Shown here: positions 20,332 to 30,210 of the stretch, in pieces
Layout of the letters: the number at the start of each line of letters is the position of its first letter
Numbering within the stretch: the stretch's first letter is position 1
Source: an uncultured Verrucomicrobia subdivision 3 bacterium
GTDB taxonomy: Bacteria; Verrucomicrobiota; Verrucomicrobiia; Limisphaerales; UBA11358
Assembly: GCA_903922735.1 (NCBI GenBank)
Contig: CAIXUZ010000060.1
Coordinates: forward strand, 62,001 to 126,000
Length of the DNA: 64,000 nt
Direction of reading: 5' to 3'
Translations under genes and position numbers: made by a program
The notes under the pieces: model-generated
Databases searched by the model: none
Told to the model about the DNA's origin: nothing
Seen by the model: the letters and a program-made list of their open reading frames with translations, nothing else

Positions 20332-20436
20332 TTTTAAACCACGAAACACACAAACCACACGAAATGAAACAAAAGATATTTTCAACGGAATTTCCCGGAA
20401 GAATATTCTTTGAAGTGATTCGTGTATTTCCTGGCT
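20332..20436. repeat. Imperfect AACCAC/GTGGTT-type palindromic element
   Basis: The left arm TTTTAAACCACGAAACACAC (20332-20351) pairs imperfectly with the right arm around 20418-20435 (ttcgtgtatttcctgg; about 13 of 16 bases agree with the complement). The element fills the gap between adaptor and RND genes. It is related to the element at 58643-58721. Its right arm overlaps the upstream extension of the RND frame, which argues for the ATG at 20446 as start. Confidence 0.65.
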
Positions 20437-20445
20437 CCCAATAAA

Positions 20446-23400
20446 ATGCTTCGCCGACTCATTGAACTTTCCCTCGGTTCGCGCGGCGTGGTCATCACGC
20501 TGGCGGTGGGCCTGATCCTCTACGGCGTCTTCGTCGCGAAGAACGCCAAGCTCGATGTCTTTCCCGATTTCGTGCAGCCGCAGGTGACGGTGCAGACCGA
20601 GGCGCCGGGACTCGCACCGGAACAGGTCGAAGCGCTCGTCACGCGGCCGGTGGAAAGCGCGCTGAGCGGCGCGGGGAATCTTGACTCGGTGCGGTCGGAA
20701 AGCATCCAGGGCCTCTCGGTCGTCACGGCCGTGTTCAAGGAGGGCACCGAAATCTACCGGGCGCGCCAGATGATCGCGGAGCGCCTCGCGCAGGTCGGCG
20801 GAGCGCTGCCAACGGGCGTGTCGCCGCCGGTGATGGAGCCGCTCACGTCGTCCACGATGGATCTGCTCAAGTTCGGCCTGACGTCGGACAAGATTTCGCC
20901 GATGGCGCTGCGCACGTTTGCCGACTGGACGGTGCGGCCCAAGCTGCTGTCGGTTCCCGGCGTGGCGGCGGTGAAAGTTTTCGGGGGCGAAGTGCGGCAG
21001 CTGCAAATCCAAGTGAAGCCGGACCGCCTGCTGGCGTTTCAAGTTTCCGTGCAGGAGGTGCTGACCGCCGCGCGCGCGGCGACCGGCGTGCGCGGCGCGG
21101 GCTTCATCGAAACGGCGGCGGAACGGCTCGTCCTCCAGACCGAGGGCCAGTCGCTCACGGCGGAGCAGCTCGGCGAAGTCGTGGTGAAGCAGCACGACGG
21201 ACGCAGCGTGCGGCTGAAAGACGTGGCGAAGGTGGTCACGGCGGGCGAGCCGAAAGCCGGCGACGCGCTGATCAACGGCAAGCCCGGCATCCTGATGACC
21301 ACGGCCAGCCAATACGGCGCGAACACGATGGAGGCCACCCTGGGGGTCGAGGCCGCGCTCGAAGAGATGAAGCCGGCGCTGGCGGCGGCGGGCATTGATT
21401 ATACGCCCGGCCTGCACCGGCCGGCGACGTTCATCGAAATCGCCATCCACAACCTCAAGAACTCCCTGCTGGTCGGCGCGGTGCTGGTCGGCGCGGTGCT
21501 GTTCATTTTCCTGCTCGACTGGCGGACGACGCTGATCTCGTTCACCGCCATTCCGCTGTCGCTGCTCGCCGCCGTGATCGTGCTCGACCATTTTGGCACG
21601 ACGCTGAACACGATGACGCTCGGCGGCCTGGCCGCCGTCATCGGCGTGGTCGTGGACGATGCGATCATCGCCGTGGAAAACATTCTGCGCCGGCTGCGCG
21701 AAAATCTCACGCGGCCGCAACCGCGGCCGCTGTTCAACGTGGTACTCGACGCGACGCTGGAAGTGCGGAGCGCGGTGGTCTATGCGACATTTGTCGTCGC
21801 GATGGTGTTTCTGCCGGTGCTGACGATGTCCGGCTTGCAAGGCCGGTTTTTCGCGCCGCTGGGCACGGCGTTCATCCTCGCCAACCTCGCGTCGCTGGTC
21901 GTGGCGCTGACCGTGACCCCGGCGCTGTGCTTCGCGCTGCTCTCCCGGATGAAACCGCACGCGGAACCGGGTTATCTGAGCCGGCTGAAACGTTTTCACC
22001 GCACGCTGCTCGAAAACATCAGCCGCCGGCCCAAGACGGTCGTGGCCGCGGGCCTGGTGATGTTCATCGGCGCGCTGGCGACGCTGCCCTTCTTTGGCGG
22101 CGAATTCCTGCCGGATTTCCGCGAAGGCCATTTTGTCGTCCAACTGACGATGGCACCCGGCACATCGCTGACGGAGATGCAGCGGCTGGGGGAAAAGATT
22201 TCGGCGGAGCTATTGACGATCAAGGAAATCCAAAGTGTCGAGGAACAAGCCGGCCGCGCCCAGGGCGGCGAGGACACCTGGGGGCCGCATCGCGCCGAGA
22301 TGCACGTGGAGCTGAAACCGACGGCGGGCGAGGACCAGGAAAAAATCCAAAACGAAATCCGGCAGGTGCTCGCGAAATATCCCGGCGTGCAGAGCGAGGT
22401 GCTGACGTTTCTGGGCGACCGCATCGGCGAAACCATCGCCGGCGAAACCGCGCAGGTGGTGGCGAATATTTTCGGCGACGACCTGGACGTGCTCGACGCG
22501 AAGGCGCAGGAGGTTTCGGCGGCGCTGGCGAAGGTGCCGGGCGCGGCGGACGCGCAGATTTCCGCGCCGCCGGGCGCACCGCGCATCGCCGTGAAACTGC
22601 GACCGGAGCGGCTGACCCAATTCGGCTTCCGCCCGGTGGACGTGCTCGAAGCCGTGCAGACGGCCTACGAAGGCGAGGTCGCGGCGCAGATTTACGAAGG
22701 CGAAAAAGTGTTCCACGTGACCGTGATTCTGGAGCCCGCCGAGCGCGAAAAACCGGAAGCGGTCGGCGACCTGCTCATCGCCAACGGTTCGGGCGCGCTG
22801 ATGCCGCTGCGCGAACTAGCGGAGGTTTCACTGGCAACGGGTCGCTATGCGATCCTGCACGACGGCGCGCGCCGCCGCCAGACCATCACCTGCAATCCGG
22901 CCGGGCGCGACGTGGCGTCATTTGTGGCCGACGCGAAAACCCAGATCGCGGCGAAAGTGAAATTTCCGGCGGGCGTCTATGTCGAATTCTCCGGCGCGGC
23001 GGAACAACAGGCCAAGGCGCAGCGGGAATTGCTGCTGCATTCGGTGGTGGCGGCGGCGGGCATCATTCTGCTGCTGGCGATGGTGTTCCGCAAAGCGAGC
23101 CACCTGCTGCTGGTGCTGGCCAACCTGCCGTTTGCGCTGGTCGGCGGCGTGCTGGCGATTTTTCTCACCGGCTGGCTCGGCGAAGGGCAGGCGTCGCTGT
23201 CGCTCGGCACGCTGGTCGGGTTCGTGACGCTGTTCGGCATCACGATGCGAAATTCCATCATGATGATCTCGCATTTCGAGCATCTGGTGAACGAGGAAGG
23301 CATGACCTGGGGGGTGGAAACCGCCCTGCGGGGAGCGACCGAACGGTTGATTCCGATTCTGATGACCGCGCTCGTCACCGCGCTGGGACTGCTGCCGCTG

Positions 23401-23544
23401 GCCATCGGCTCCGGCGAGGCGGGCCGCGAAATCGAAGGCCCGATGGCAATCGTGATCCTGGGCGGCCTGTTCACGTCCACGTTGCTGAACCTACTCGTCC
23501 TGCCGACGCTGGCGCTGCGCTATGGACGGTTCGGTCGGCAGTGA
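20446..23544 (+). CDS. CzcA/CusA-type RND efflux pump
   Basis: About 1032 residues, a normal length for inner-membrane HME-RND proton antiporters. Visible blocks are LDVFPDFVQPQVTVQTEAPG, QVEALVTRPVESALSG, the first large periplasmic loop, the TM4 region VVDDAIIAVENILRRLRENL with its charged residues, FGGEFLPDFREGHFVVQL opening the second half, and the final membrane bundle (GFVTLFGITMRNSIMMISHF, LLPLAIGSGEAGREIEGP). The frame extends upstream to a GTG at 20422 inside a repeat element; the ATG at 20446 (MLRRLIELSLGSRG) is the family start. With the adaptor and TolC-like protein it forms a tripartite exporter, probably for metal cations or organic compounds. Confidence 0.93.
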   Translation: MLRRLIELSLGSRGVVITLAVGLILYGVFVAKNAKLDVFPDFVQPQVTVQTEAPGLAPEQVEALVTRPVESALSGAGNLDSVRSESIQGLSVVTAVFKEGTEIYRARQMIAERLAQVGGALPTGVSPPVMEPLTSSTMDLLKFGLTSDKISPMALRTFADWTVRPKLLSVPGVAAVKVFGGEVRQLQIQVKPDRLLAFQVSVQEVLTAARAATGVRGAGFIETAAERLVLQTEGQSLTAEQLGEVVVKQHDGRSVRLKDVAKVVTAGEPKAGDALINGKPGILMTTASQYGANTMEATLGVEAALEEMKPALAAAGIDYTPGLHRPATFIEIAIHNLKNSLLVGAVLVGAVLFIFLLDWRTTLISFTAIPLSLLAAVIVLDHFGTTLNTMTLGGLAAVIGVVVDDAIIAVENILRRLRENLTRPQPRPLFNVVLDATLEVRSAVVYATFVVAMVFLPVLTMSGLQGRFFAPLGTAFILANLASLVVALTVTPALCFALLSRMKPHAEPGYLSRLKRFHRTLLENISRRPKTVVAAGLVMFIGALATLPFFGGEFLPDFREGHFVVQLTMAPGTSLTEMQRLGEKISAELLTIKEIQSVEEQAGRAQGGEDTWGPHRAEMHVELKPTAGEDQEKIQNEIRQVLAKYPGVQSEVLTFLGDRIGETIAGETAQVVANIFGDDLDVLDAKAQEVSAALAKVPGAADAQISAPPGAPRIAVKLRPERLTQFGFRPVDVLEAVQTAYEGEVAAQIYEGEKVFHVTVILEPAEREKPEAVGDLLIANGSGALMPLRELAEVSLATGRYAILHDGARRRQTITCNPAGRDVASFVADAKTQIAAKVKFPAGVYVEFSGAAEQQAKAQRELLLHSVVAAAGIILLLAMVFRKASHLLLVLANLPFALVGGVLAIFLTGWLGEGQASLSLGTLVGFVTLFGITMRNSIMMISHFEHLVNEEGMTWGVETALRGATERLIPILMTALVTALGLLPLAIGSGEAGREIEGPMAIVILGGLFTSTLLNLLVLPTLALRYGRFGRQ

Positions 23545-23605
23545 GCAGTCAGAGGGCTCAAGTCGGAGGGCAAGGGCCCAAATGGAAAAGCGGAAAGTGG
23601 AATTT

Positions 23606-23623
23606 AACCGCCAAGACGTCAAG
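23606..23623. repeat. AACCGCCAAGACGTCAAG tag
   Basis: Second copy of the tag seen at 15326 and 51532, here about 60 bases after the RND stop codon. Confidence 0.65.
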
Positions 23624-23648
23624 GGAGGAAACCTGAAACCTGAGCTGC

Positions 23649-23698
23649 CCGCAGATGGCGCAGATTAGCGCAGATAAAAATATCGGCGTGAATCAGCG
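23649..23698. repeat. CCGCAGATG...GGCGTGAATC element, copy 1
   Basis: A 50-base element beginning CCGCAGATGGCGCAGATTAG and ending GGCGTGAATCAGCG. It matches the element at 30211-30260 in 42 of 50 positions by direct comparison, with the differences clustered in the middle. Confidence 0.8.
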
Positions 23699-23699
23699 G

Positions 23700-24029
23700 G
23701 TAACCGGACGGCGTCAGTAAGAACCAACCGATTTTCCATCTCTAAAAACGGGAGTGAGTTTGTACTGCAACTCCCCATGAACCCCAAGATGGTGGGACGA
23801 GCACCTCACCCCTGCTCCCCATCGGCTTCGCCGACTCCGCCGACGCGGAGAGGGGGAAACGCTCCCGGCGTCATGACGTTTGAAGGCAACTGCTGGTTCA
23901 AGGGTTCAAGGTGCGAATTTCCAATTGGGAGAATTCTCACCCGGACGGCCGCCACCGCTGTAACTTCCGAGTTGCAATCCGGCTGGCGGGTTGGCCTAGA
24001 ACCAGGTTCACACCTATTCGCCAAACCAA
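23700..24029. other. Intergenic stretch with inverted-repeat debris
   Basis: No gene is supportable. Near 23810-23862 lies a G/C hairpin-prone element (cacccctgctccccatcgg ... gcggagaggggg, with the perfect stem ctccgc-cgac-gcggag). The open frames here lack plausible products. Confidence 0.45.
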
Positions 24030-24074
24030 CAAAAAACAAAGTGCGGGCGGGCTTCTGGCGAAACCCGCCCGCAC
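24030..24074 (-). terminator. Strong terminator of the 1311-residue protein gene
   Basis: On the minus strand the 11-base-pair stem GTGCGGGCGGG/CCCGCCCGCAC (plus-strand arms 24041-24051 and 24064-24074) runs into TTTGTTTTTTGTTGG, about 26 bases past the stop codon. Confidence 0.9.
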
Positions 24075-24099
24075 CACTTTAGGAATGGCCAAATATCGC

Positions 24100-27000
24100 T
24101 TACGGCTGGCGCAGGAGATAGAACAGTTGCGCGTTGGTCGCCGTTACCGAATTGGTATATTGATAATTACCGGAGCCGACCGGAGTTTCAATCGCCTGTC
24201 CCACCACGGGCCAGGTCGACATTGGCGCGGCAAGATTATTTGTTGCCAGCACCGAGAAGCTCAAACCGGTGGCATTGGTGAAGGAGAATTTCAGCTTGCC
24301 TCCGGTCAGGATGGCCTGGCCCAATTTCGACTGAATGGGGGCGGGAATATTAAATCCCGGAGAGGAGTCCACCGCCGTCAAACTGCCCGAGATGAAGTGA
24401 ATGGTGACACCCGTCAGAGCATTCGTGCTGAATGCGGTTAGATCGGTAAAGGCAGCCACGCCGGAAACCGCGGCCTTCGATTTCGTGCCGCCCAAAGTCC
24501 AAGTGCTCTGGTTGGCCGTATTCGTAATGCTGGCAGTGCTATTGGTGACCACGTTGCCATAGATATCTTCAACCGTCACCACCGGTTGCGTGGTCAGGAG
24601 AGCGCCATCCGCTGCGGGAGCCGTGGGCTGCGTGGTAATGACCAGTTTTGCCGCCGTACCACCCGCGAGCACCTGGGTGATGGAGTTGGTGCTATAACCC
24701 GTGGCGCTAATGACGATGGTTTTGACCCCGGCGCTTTGCAGGAGGGCGGATTGAGCCGGCTCAAACACAAGCTTGCCCGCAATCGTATTCGTATAAGCCG
24801 CCGTCGGCAGAGTTGAACCGTTCACGGTGATGCCAGTGATGGAAGAACGCCAAAGCGGATCATCCGGAGTATTCGTGACAGAGAACGAACTGGTTACCGA
24901 GGCGCCATTCTGCGGAATGAGGATGGGCGGCGGTATGAGGAAGGGAGTGCTGCCATTCTGCCGAGGCACAAACGTGAGACCTTTCAAATAGGCATTGCCG
25001 GAGGCCGTATAAATCACGTTGCTGGAGGTGATGTTGATTTTCTGATTCCAGCCCGCCGCGTCCGTCACGCGAACCACACTGTTGGGGCCGGACGCAGGCG
25101 CCGTCGTGAAATAGAGATAAACGCCGCCGTTGCCGTTGGTGGTGGCAAACAGGCTGTCGCCGCCCGTGCGGTTGGTGAAGGAGCCATTGGCGGTCCAGGA
25201 GCCGCTCACCAATGAATACTTATTGATAATCCCATTGGTGGAGACGGCGTCCATGATATAGAGCACGTCATAGCTGGTGCCGCCGTTGGTGGAGATCAAA
25301 TAAAAGTCCGTCGCGTTGGCATCCGAGCTCAAGCCGGGAGTGTAGGAAGTGACGTCGTGTAAACCGGTGTCGTTGTCATAGCTCAGTTTATAAATCACGG
25401 GCAAGGACGGCCCGACCGCCTTTTGCGTCTGGACATAGGTAGTTCCACCGAAGGTTTTAACGACCACGTTATTGTAGGCGTTCAAATTGGGCTGCGTAAG
25501 GTTGGCACCAGAGTTGCCCTCGTATAATCCACCTTTGTCATCCACAATCCAGTTGTAATTGTCCAATGTGGTGCAGGAGCGGGCCTGACTCCCCCCCAGC
25601 GAGGTGGAGGTGTAGCTAAAACCAATATTCAACAGATTGGTGTAGTTCATCCCCACCGCCGCCCGATTGAGAATGAGCGTTTCGTCGGCCGTGGCCGAAC
25701 TGCCGTCGGCAAACGCGGCAAAACACAGCAGCGTTCCATCATCGCTCAGCGACATTTTGCCGCAGGTGGCGGAACTGGCCAGGCGCAGGGCGTTCGCTCC
25801 CGTGGCACTGACGGGATTAATGTTCACCGCATTGGTCTGCCCGGCCGCCGAGGGCTTGATTTCGATGATGCTAAAAGTCGTGTTATTCGCCGACTTGTCG
25901 AGCTGAAGCACGGCCAGGTTGCCTTGGGTGAAATTACCAGGGGCCGCGCCAATGTTGAAAGCGGCCGAATTGGTGACCGTGAGCGGAGTATAACCGGTGA
26001 TCGTGAACGTAATGGCCGCACCGGAAAGATTGGTGCCGCCGATGACCGTCGCCGTCAGGTTGGAGAAGACAATCAGGCCGTTGACCGACACCTGAGTGGT
26101 GTCACCGCCCAAAGTCCAAGCCGCGGAGTTGCTGACGGACGCGATGACCGAGACGTTGACATAAGGATTCGTGGTGCCGTTGCCGTATTGGTCCGAAACC
26201 AACAGAACAGGGTTGGCAACCAAAGTTCCACCGCTGGCCGAGGGGCCGGAGGCCTGAGTGGTGATGGCCAGTTTGGTGGATAAACCGGCGGCGAGCGGCT
26301 GGTCAACCTTGGCTGTGCCGTAACCGGGTGCCAAGATGGAAATATTTTTGAGACCGCTTGACTGGAGCAGGCTGGAATTCGCCGGGGTGAAGATAATCTT
26401 GCCCGGGGTATTCGTGGTGTAAGCCGTATTCGTCAAAGCCAGACCATTCACATAGATGGCCACAATCTTACCGCGCCAAGTCGGATCATCCGTGAAAGTA
26501 TTGGTGAAGGGGCCATCCACCGTGGCATTGGGATCAAAGGTAATCGCCGGCGGCGGAGTGCCAGCGGTGCCAGCGACCGTCACGTTGTCATAACGCCAGT
26601 TGCCGGACGCGTTATTATAAGTGCCGCCCGATAAGTTCAGACAGTCGGTAGACCCAGTGGCAGCATTGACCACCCGGAAGGAAAACAGCGGATTGTTGTC
26701 CACGCCGGAAACGCCCGTGAAATCCACGATGATATTGTTGTAAAAACCCTGGCTGTTGGGGGCCACGAAGTAAGTGCCCGTCACGGTATCAGGACTGCCG
26801 CCCAAGCCGACGGCGGGGTTGGTCTTGATAGTCGCCGGATTGGCTCCATAGAACAGCGTGTTGGCCACATTGGTCGTCGTCCACCCATCGGTGGTGTAAA
26901 GCACGCACATCCGCGCCTCGGCAGCGCTCGTAAAATAGAGATCGAAGGAGCAAACAATATTTGAGTAGCCCGCGGTGCTGGCATCGAACTGGGCACCCTG

Positions 27001-28035
27001 AGTGCCAATGGGGGCATTATAATTCCAGCCGATACCGGCCACCCCACTGGCGGGAATGGCTCCGCGCACCCGCCACGCATTCGGGCCGGCGGTGCCGGAA
27101 GAACTGCTGCCGGTGTTGTTGATATCGGAAGCATCAATACTGCCGGTGCCCAAACCCGTGTAGGTGTAGTTGTTATTAAAACCGAGCGAACTGGCTTTGC
27201 CGGCACTGGTTCCGCCGATTTCAGCCACGGGGTTGGTGATGATGGTAGCAGCGCTTGGATAGCTCTCAAACGTCCACTCGACAATGGTGTCCAGGCTCGT
27301 GCCTTGAATCACCACGTTGTCAAACGTCCAGCTTCCGGAGGTGTTGTTATAGACCCCCCCGGTGGTGTCCACGCAATCCGCGCCCTTGGAAGCGTTCACC
27401 AGACGGATGGCGAAAGCGGCGTCGTTGTCCACGCCAGAAAGACCGCTCAAATCCACCGTGATCTGATTATTCCAACCACTCACCAACGTGACATACGAGC
27501 CGATGACCGTATTCGCGGAAGTGGTGTTGTTGCCGATGACATCCGATCCCGCCGAGGTAATCGTGGCATTGCGCCAGTTCGTGCCCGAGGTGTCCGTGGA
27601 GTATTGCACCTGCAATCTGGCTTCCGCGTCCGCCGTGGCATAAACATCAAAGGTGACTTTGACCTTATTATAGCCAAACGTGCTGCCGGAAAACTGCGCG
27701 CCTTGCGAGCCCAAGGGAGCATTCGTGGACCAGCCGTTGCCGCCACTGCCCGTGACCACGCTGCTGCCACGGATCCGCCAGCTATTGGCGCCACCCGACG
27801 AGCTTCCCACCGGAGCCGCATAGACATCGGGGTTGCTGACGCTGTTGGTGCCGTTATAGGAATTGTCCAGGCCCACGGCGCCGGCGGCACCAATGCCGGT
27901 TGAGGCCTTCGGGGCGGAGTTGAGGCCGCTGGACACATTATCAAAAGTCCAAGCGGTCAGGGTGGTGGCGGCTTTTGCCCCAGCCAAAGAGGTCAGTAGC
28001 AATCCGGCAATGCAGGCGATGTTTTTTATTTTCAT
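24100..28035 (-). CDS. Large secreted multidomain protein with duplicated N-terminal domain and DUF1533 domains
   Basis: 1311 residues with a signal peptide (MKIKNIACIAGLLLTSLAGA). Residues about 25-245 and 250-500 are tandem copies of one beta-sandwich domain: both contain an AWTFDNVS/VEWTFESYP opening, an ANSWRIRG/PNAWRVRG motif, IGT/LGSQGAQF, and a closing TYNN.SG.W..DNV. Then follows a DUF1533 (hemoblobin-interacting-like) domain near 510-590 (DPTWRGKIVAIYVNGLALTN), an Ig-like segment, a long propeller-like region (about 700-1050), a second DUF1533 domain (PLWRSSITGITVNGSTLP) with another Ig-like segment, and a C-terminal domain with FSFTNATGLSFSVLATNN. It is very rich in Thr, Ser, Asn and Gly. 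A cell-surface or extracellular adhesion or binding role is likely but not proven. Confidence 0.8.
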   Translation of the reverse strand: MKIKNIACIAGLLLTSLAGAKAATTLTAWTFDNVSSGLNSAPKASTGIGAAGAVGLDNSYNGTNSVSNPDVYAAPVGSSSGGANSWRIRGSSVVTGSGGNGWSTNAPLGSQGAQFSGSTFGYNKVKVTFDVYATADAEARLQVQYSTDTSGTNWRNATITSAGSDVIGNNTTSANTVIGSYVTLVSGWNNQITVDLSGLSGVDNDAAFAIRLVNASKGADCVDTTGGVYNNTSGSWTFDNVVIQGTSLDTIVEWTFESYPSAATIITNPVAEIGGTSAGKASSLGFNNNYTYTGLGTGSIDASDINNTGSSSSGTAGPNAWRVRGAIPASGVAGIGWNYNAPIGTQGAQFDASTAGYSNIVCSFDLYFTSAAEARMCVLYTTDGWTTTNVANTLFYGANPATIKTNPAVGLGGSPDTVTGTYFVAPNSQGFYNNIIVDFTGVSGVDNNPLFSFRVVNAATGSTDCLNLSGGTYNNASGNWRYDNVTVAGTAGTPPPAITFDPNATVDGPFTNTFTDDPTWRGKIVAIYVNGLALTNTAYTTNTPGKIIFTPANSSLLQSSGLKNISILAPGYGTAKVDQPLAAGLSTKLAITTQASGPSASGGTLVANPVLLVSDQYGNGTTNPYVNVSVIASVSNSAAWTLGGDTTQVSVNGLIVFSNLTATVIGGTNLSGAAITFTITGYTPLTVTNSAAFNIGAAPGNFTQGNLAVLQLDKSANNTTFSIIEIKPSAAGQTNAVNINPVSATGANALRLASSATCGKMSLSDDGTLLCFAAFADGSSATADETLILNRAAVGMNYTNLLNIGFSYTSTSLGGSQARSCTTLDNYNWIVDDKGGLYEGNSGANLTQPNLNAYNNVVVKTFGGTTYVQTQKAVGPSLPVIYKLSYDNDTGLHDVTSYTPGLSSDANATDFYLISTNGGTSYDVLYIMDAVSTNGIINKYSLVSGSWTANGSFTNRTGGDSLFATTNGNGGVYLYFTTAPASGPNSVVRVTDAAGWNQKINITSSNVIYTASGNAYLKGLTFVPRQNGSTPFLIPPPILIPQNGASVTSSFSVTNTPDDPLWRSSITGITVNGSTLPTAAYTNTIAGKLVFEPAQSALLQSAGVKTIVISATGYSTNSITQVLAGGTAAKLVITTQPTAPAADGALLTTQPVVTVEDIYGNVVTNSTASITNTANQSTWTLGGTKSKAAVSGVAAFTDLTAFSTNALTGVTIHFISGSLTAVDSSPGFNIPAPIQSKLGQAILTGGKLKFSFTNATGLSFSVLATNNLAAPMSTWPVVGQAIETPVGSGNYQYTNSVTATNAQLFYLLRQP

Positions 28036-28250
28036 TTAACTGTGGTGGTGGTTGATCTTCCTAAATCTGGCGCACTTCTTATTGTGCTAAGCGGAGTATT
28101 TCTGAAGCAGGTTACAAACAAATGGCTAGCGAGTGACGATTAGGTGACAATATTAGACTGCAAGATGGATTGATTCGATTTAGCTAATTTTAACAGGTTT
28201 GTAACACTGCCGACATCCATTCGTAACTTTAAACTGGCAGGCTAAATGGT

Positions 28251-29147
28251 GTGAAAAGGACATCATATTCAAAAACAGTCAATCCCAACGGCGGGTTCAC
28301 GCTCATTGAATTGCTGGTCGTCATCGCCATCATCGCCATTCTGGCCGCGATGCTCCTGCCCGCGCTGGCCAAGGCCAAGCTCAAGGCGCAGCAGGTGGTC
28401 TGCCTGAACAACATGAAGCAATGGGGGCTGGCTGACACCATGTATGTGGATGACAACCGCCAGACATTTCCCTTCCCGAAATTTCAGCAGACCTTTGCCT
28501 CAACCCTGGAGCAAGACAACCCGGACTGGCTGTCGATCGGGAGTTATCATGATCAAGGCAATGGCAACGATGCCTGGTTCAACGCCCTGCCTTCCTTCGT
28601 CGCCGACAAGCCCCTTTATACCTGGGCTTTGAACCCGACAAGCTTTTACGGTTCCAAGTCCATCTTCACCTGCCCGACCGCCCGCTATCAAGGCATCGAC
28701 GCGGTGGATCAGCAGGTCACCGTTCAAGATGCCTATAACATGAAGCCGGGGAGCCGCCCGCTGTTCAGTTACGCCATGAATTCAAAATCAATGGCCAGCT
28801 TTCAAGCCAGTGCCTACCTAAAAATCACCATGGTGGCTCATCCTTCGGCCTTGGTGCTCTTTTCCGACGTCCGCAACCGTTCGGCGGAAACCCCCTACTG
28901 GGGCACCGAGGCTAACCGGGTCAAACTCGCCACCCCGCAGGGTTACACCACCCGTTTCTCCTCCCGCCACAATCGGGGCGGCAACCTGACCTTTAGCGAC
29001 GGCCATGCCGCATACTTCAAATATGATGCCGTGGTGTCCGACGGCAAAGCAAACCCCAGCATCAGTGCCGGCTCCGACCCCGGCAACGCGGACATCAACT
29101 GGGATGCCACCGGCACGCCGGTGCCGTCAGCATCGACGGGAGGTTAG
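28251..29147 (+). CDS. Type II secretion-like prepilin (DUF1559-like pseudopilin)
   Basis: 298 residues starting at a GTG. A short charged leader is followed by the class III prepilin signal [20 protein letters not shown], to be cut after Gly by a prepilin peptidase and N-methylated on Phe. The hydrophobic helix continues [20 protein letters not shown], then [18 protein letters not shown] and the C-terminal block [23 protein letters not shown]. This layout is abundant in Verrucomicrobiota, Planctomycetota and Lentisphaerota, usually many copies per genome. The function is unclear; these proteins may form surface fibres or serve secretion. It is divergent from the 1311-residue protein gene. 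Confidence 0.92.
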   Translation: MKRTSYSKTVNPNGGFTLIELLVVIAIIAILAAMLLPALAKAKLKAQQVVCLNNMKQWGLADTMYVDDNRQTFPFPKFQQTFASTLEQDNPDWLSIGSYHDQGNGNDAWFNALPSFVADKPLYTWALNPTSFYGSKSIFTCPTARYQGIDAVDQQVTVQDAYNMKPGSRPLFSYAMNSKSMASFQASAYLKITMVAHPSALVLFSDVRNRSAETPYWGTEANRVKLATPQGYTTRFSSRHNRGGNLTFSDGHAAYFKYDAVVSDGKANPSISAGSDPGNADINWDATGTPVPSASTGG

Positions 29148-29370
29148 AGCACATCCATCAAATATGAAACAATGTGATGGTTATCCTGATGTCAGCGGTC
29201 TTTTTGGCTTTGGGCTTCGTTTCCGCTCAGTTACAGGGTTTTCAAACCTGCGCCTTCACGGAAGCCTCGCCAAAAACCAAAAATCCTCGCTGCCCACCGC
29301 TACATCTTTTTTATCAATGCTCCAAGCTCTGAACTTTTAAAACTCTATCCATCCCTCCATAATCCTAAAA

Positions 29371-30084
29371 ATGAAATTCACCATCAAATCTCCCGCCTGG
29401 CTGCGGATCATCGCGCTCGCCGCGATTTTAGCCGCCACCAGCATCGCCACCTTCGCCAAGGATGCGGCACTAACTTATCTGGACCCCGGCAAGCCCGCCG
29501 CCGCCACCCTACTCACCCCGCCGCCGCTGCCGGATTCGGCCGAGCAGACCGCGGATATGGAAACCGTCCGATCGGTTTATCACGCCGCGAGCAAAGCCGA
29601 CCAGCAGGCCGCCTACGACGAGAAGAAATTTTCCGTATTCAACTTCACCGCCGCCGTCGGCAGTTTTTTTGTCAAAACCAATCTGCCCAAGACCGCCGCG
29701 TTTTTTGAAAAAGTCCAGCAGGATGCCGAAGCGGTGACCGATCTCGGCAAGGATTATTTCCACCGCCAGCGCCCGTTCACCACCGACACCAATCTCGCCA
29801 ACGGCAAGCTGGAAAAATCCTTCAGCTATCCCAGCGGCCATTCCACCGAATCCATGGTGCTCGCCCTCGTGCTCGCGGAAATGCTGACGGACCAACATGA
29901 CGCCATTATTGCCCACGCCCGCCTAATGGGCTGGCACCGCATCCAGATTGCCCGGCACTACCCCACCGACATCTACGCCGGACGCGTCCTCGCACAAGCC
30001 ATCGTCAAACAATTGAAGAAGAGCGAGTCATTCGAAAAGGATTTTGCGGAGGCGAAGGCGGAAATCATCGCCGCGCAGAAATAG
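29371..30084 (+). CDS. Secreted PAP2-family acid phosphatase
   Basis: 237 residues, exported (signal peptide to about residue 30). The three phosphatase motifs are present: KDYFHRQRP, YPSGHSTE and GWHRIQIARHYPTDIYAGR, with the catalytic His in PSGH and the second in ARHYPTD. This is the class A non-specific acid phosphatase/vanadium haloperoxidase fold, which frees phosphate from organic esters in the periplasm. It is monocistronic, 223 bases after the prepilin gene; that gap holds nothing recognisable. Confidence 0.9.
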   Translation: MKFTIKSPAWLRIIALAAILAATSIATFAKDAALTYLDPGKPAAATLLTPPPLPDSAEQTADMETVRSVYHAASKADQQAAYDEKKFSVFNFTAAVGSFFVKTNLPKTAAFFEKVQQDAEAVTDLGKDYFHRQRPFTTDTNLANGKLEKSFSYPSGHSTESMVLALVLAEMLTDQHDAIIAHARLMGWHRIQIARHYPTDIYAGRVLAQAIVKQLKKSESFEKDFAEAKAEIIAAQK

Positions 30085-30210
30085 CCGGACCGGCTGGCGC
30101 CGGCGTTGGTTTTAAACCGAGATTCAATGGCCAACGGCCAGAGGGCGGAAGTCAGAGGTCCGAGGGCGGAGGGCATGAGCATGGACCGAGCGGGAAGGTC
30201 CCGGAATTGT

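Noticed and set aside
20308..22143. Minus-strand frame of 611 codons opposite the RND gene
   Set aside because: Its product is an Arg/His-rich composition typical of antisense frames and matches no family; the RND pump on the other strand is certain.
21927..23636. Plus-strand frame of 569 codons overlapping the RND gene in another frame
   Set aside because: Gly/Arg-rich low-quality translation; an out-of-frame shadow of the pump gene.
28100..28215. Inverted repeat GGTTACAAAC/GTTTGTAAC between the surface protein and prepilin genes
   Set aside because: Only 9 bases, about 75 bases apart, with no supporting symmetry; likely chance in an A/T-rich promoter region.
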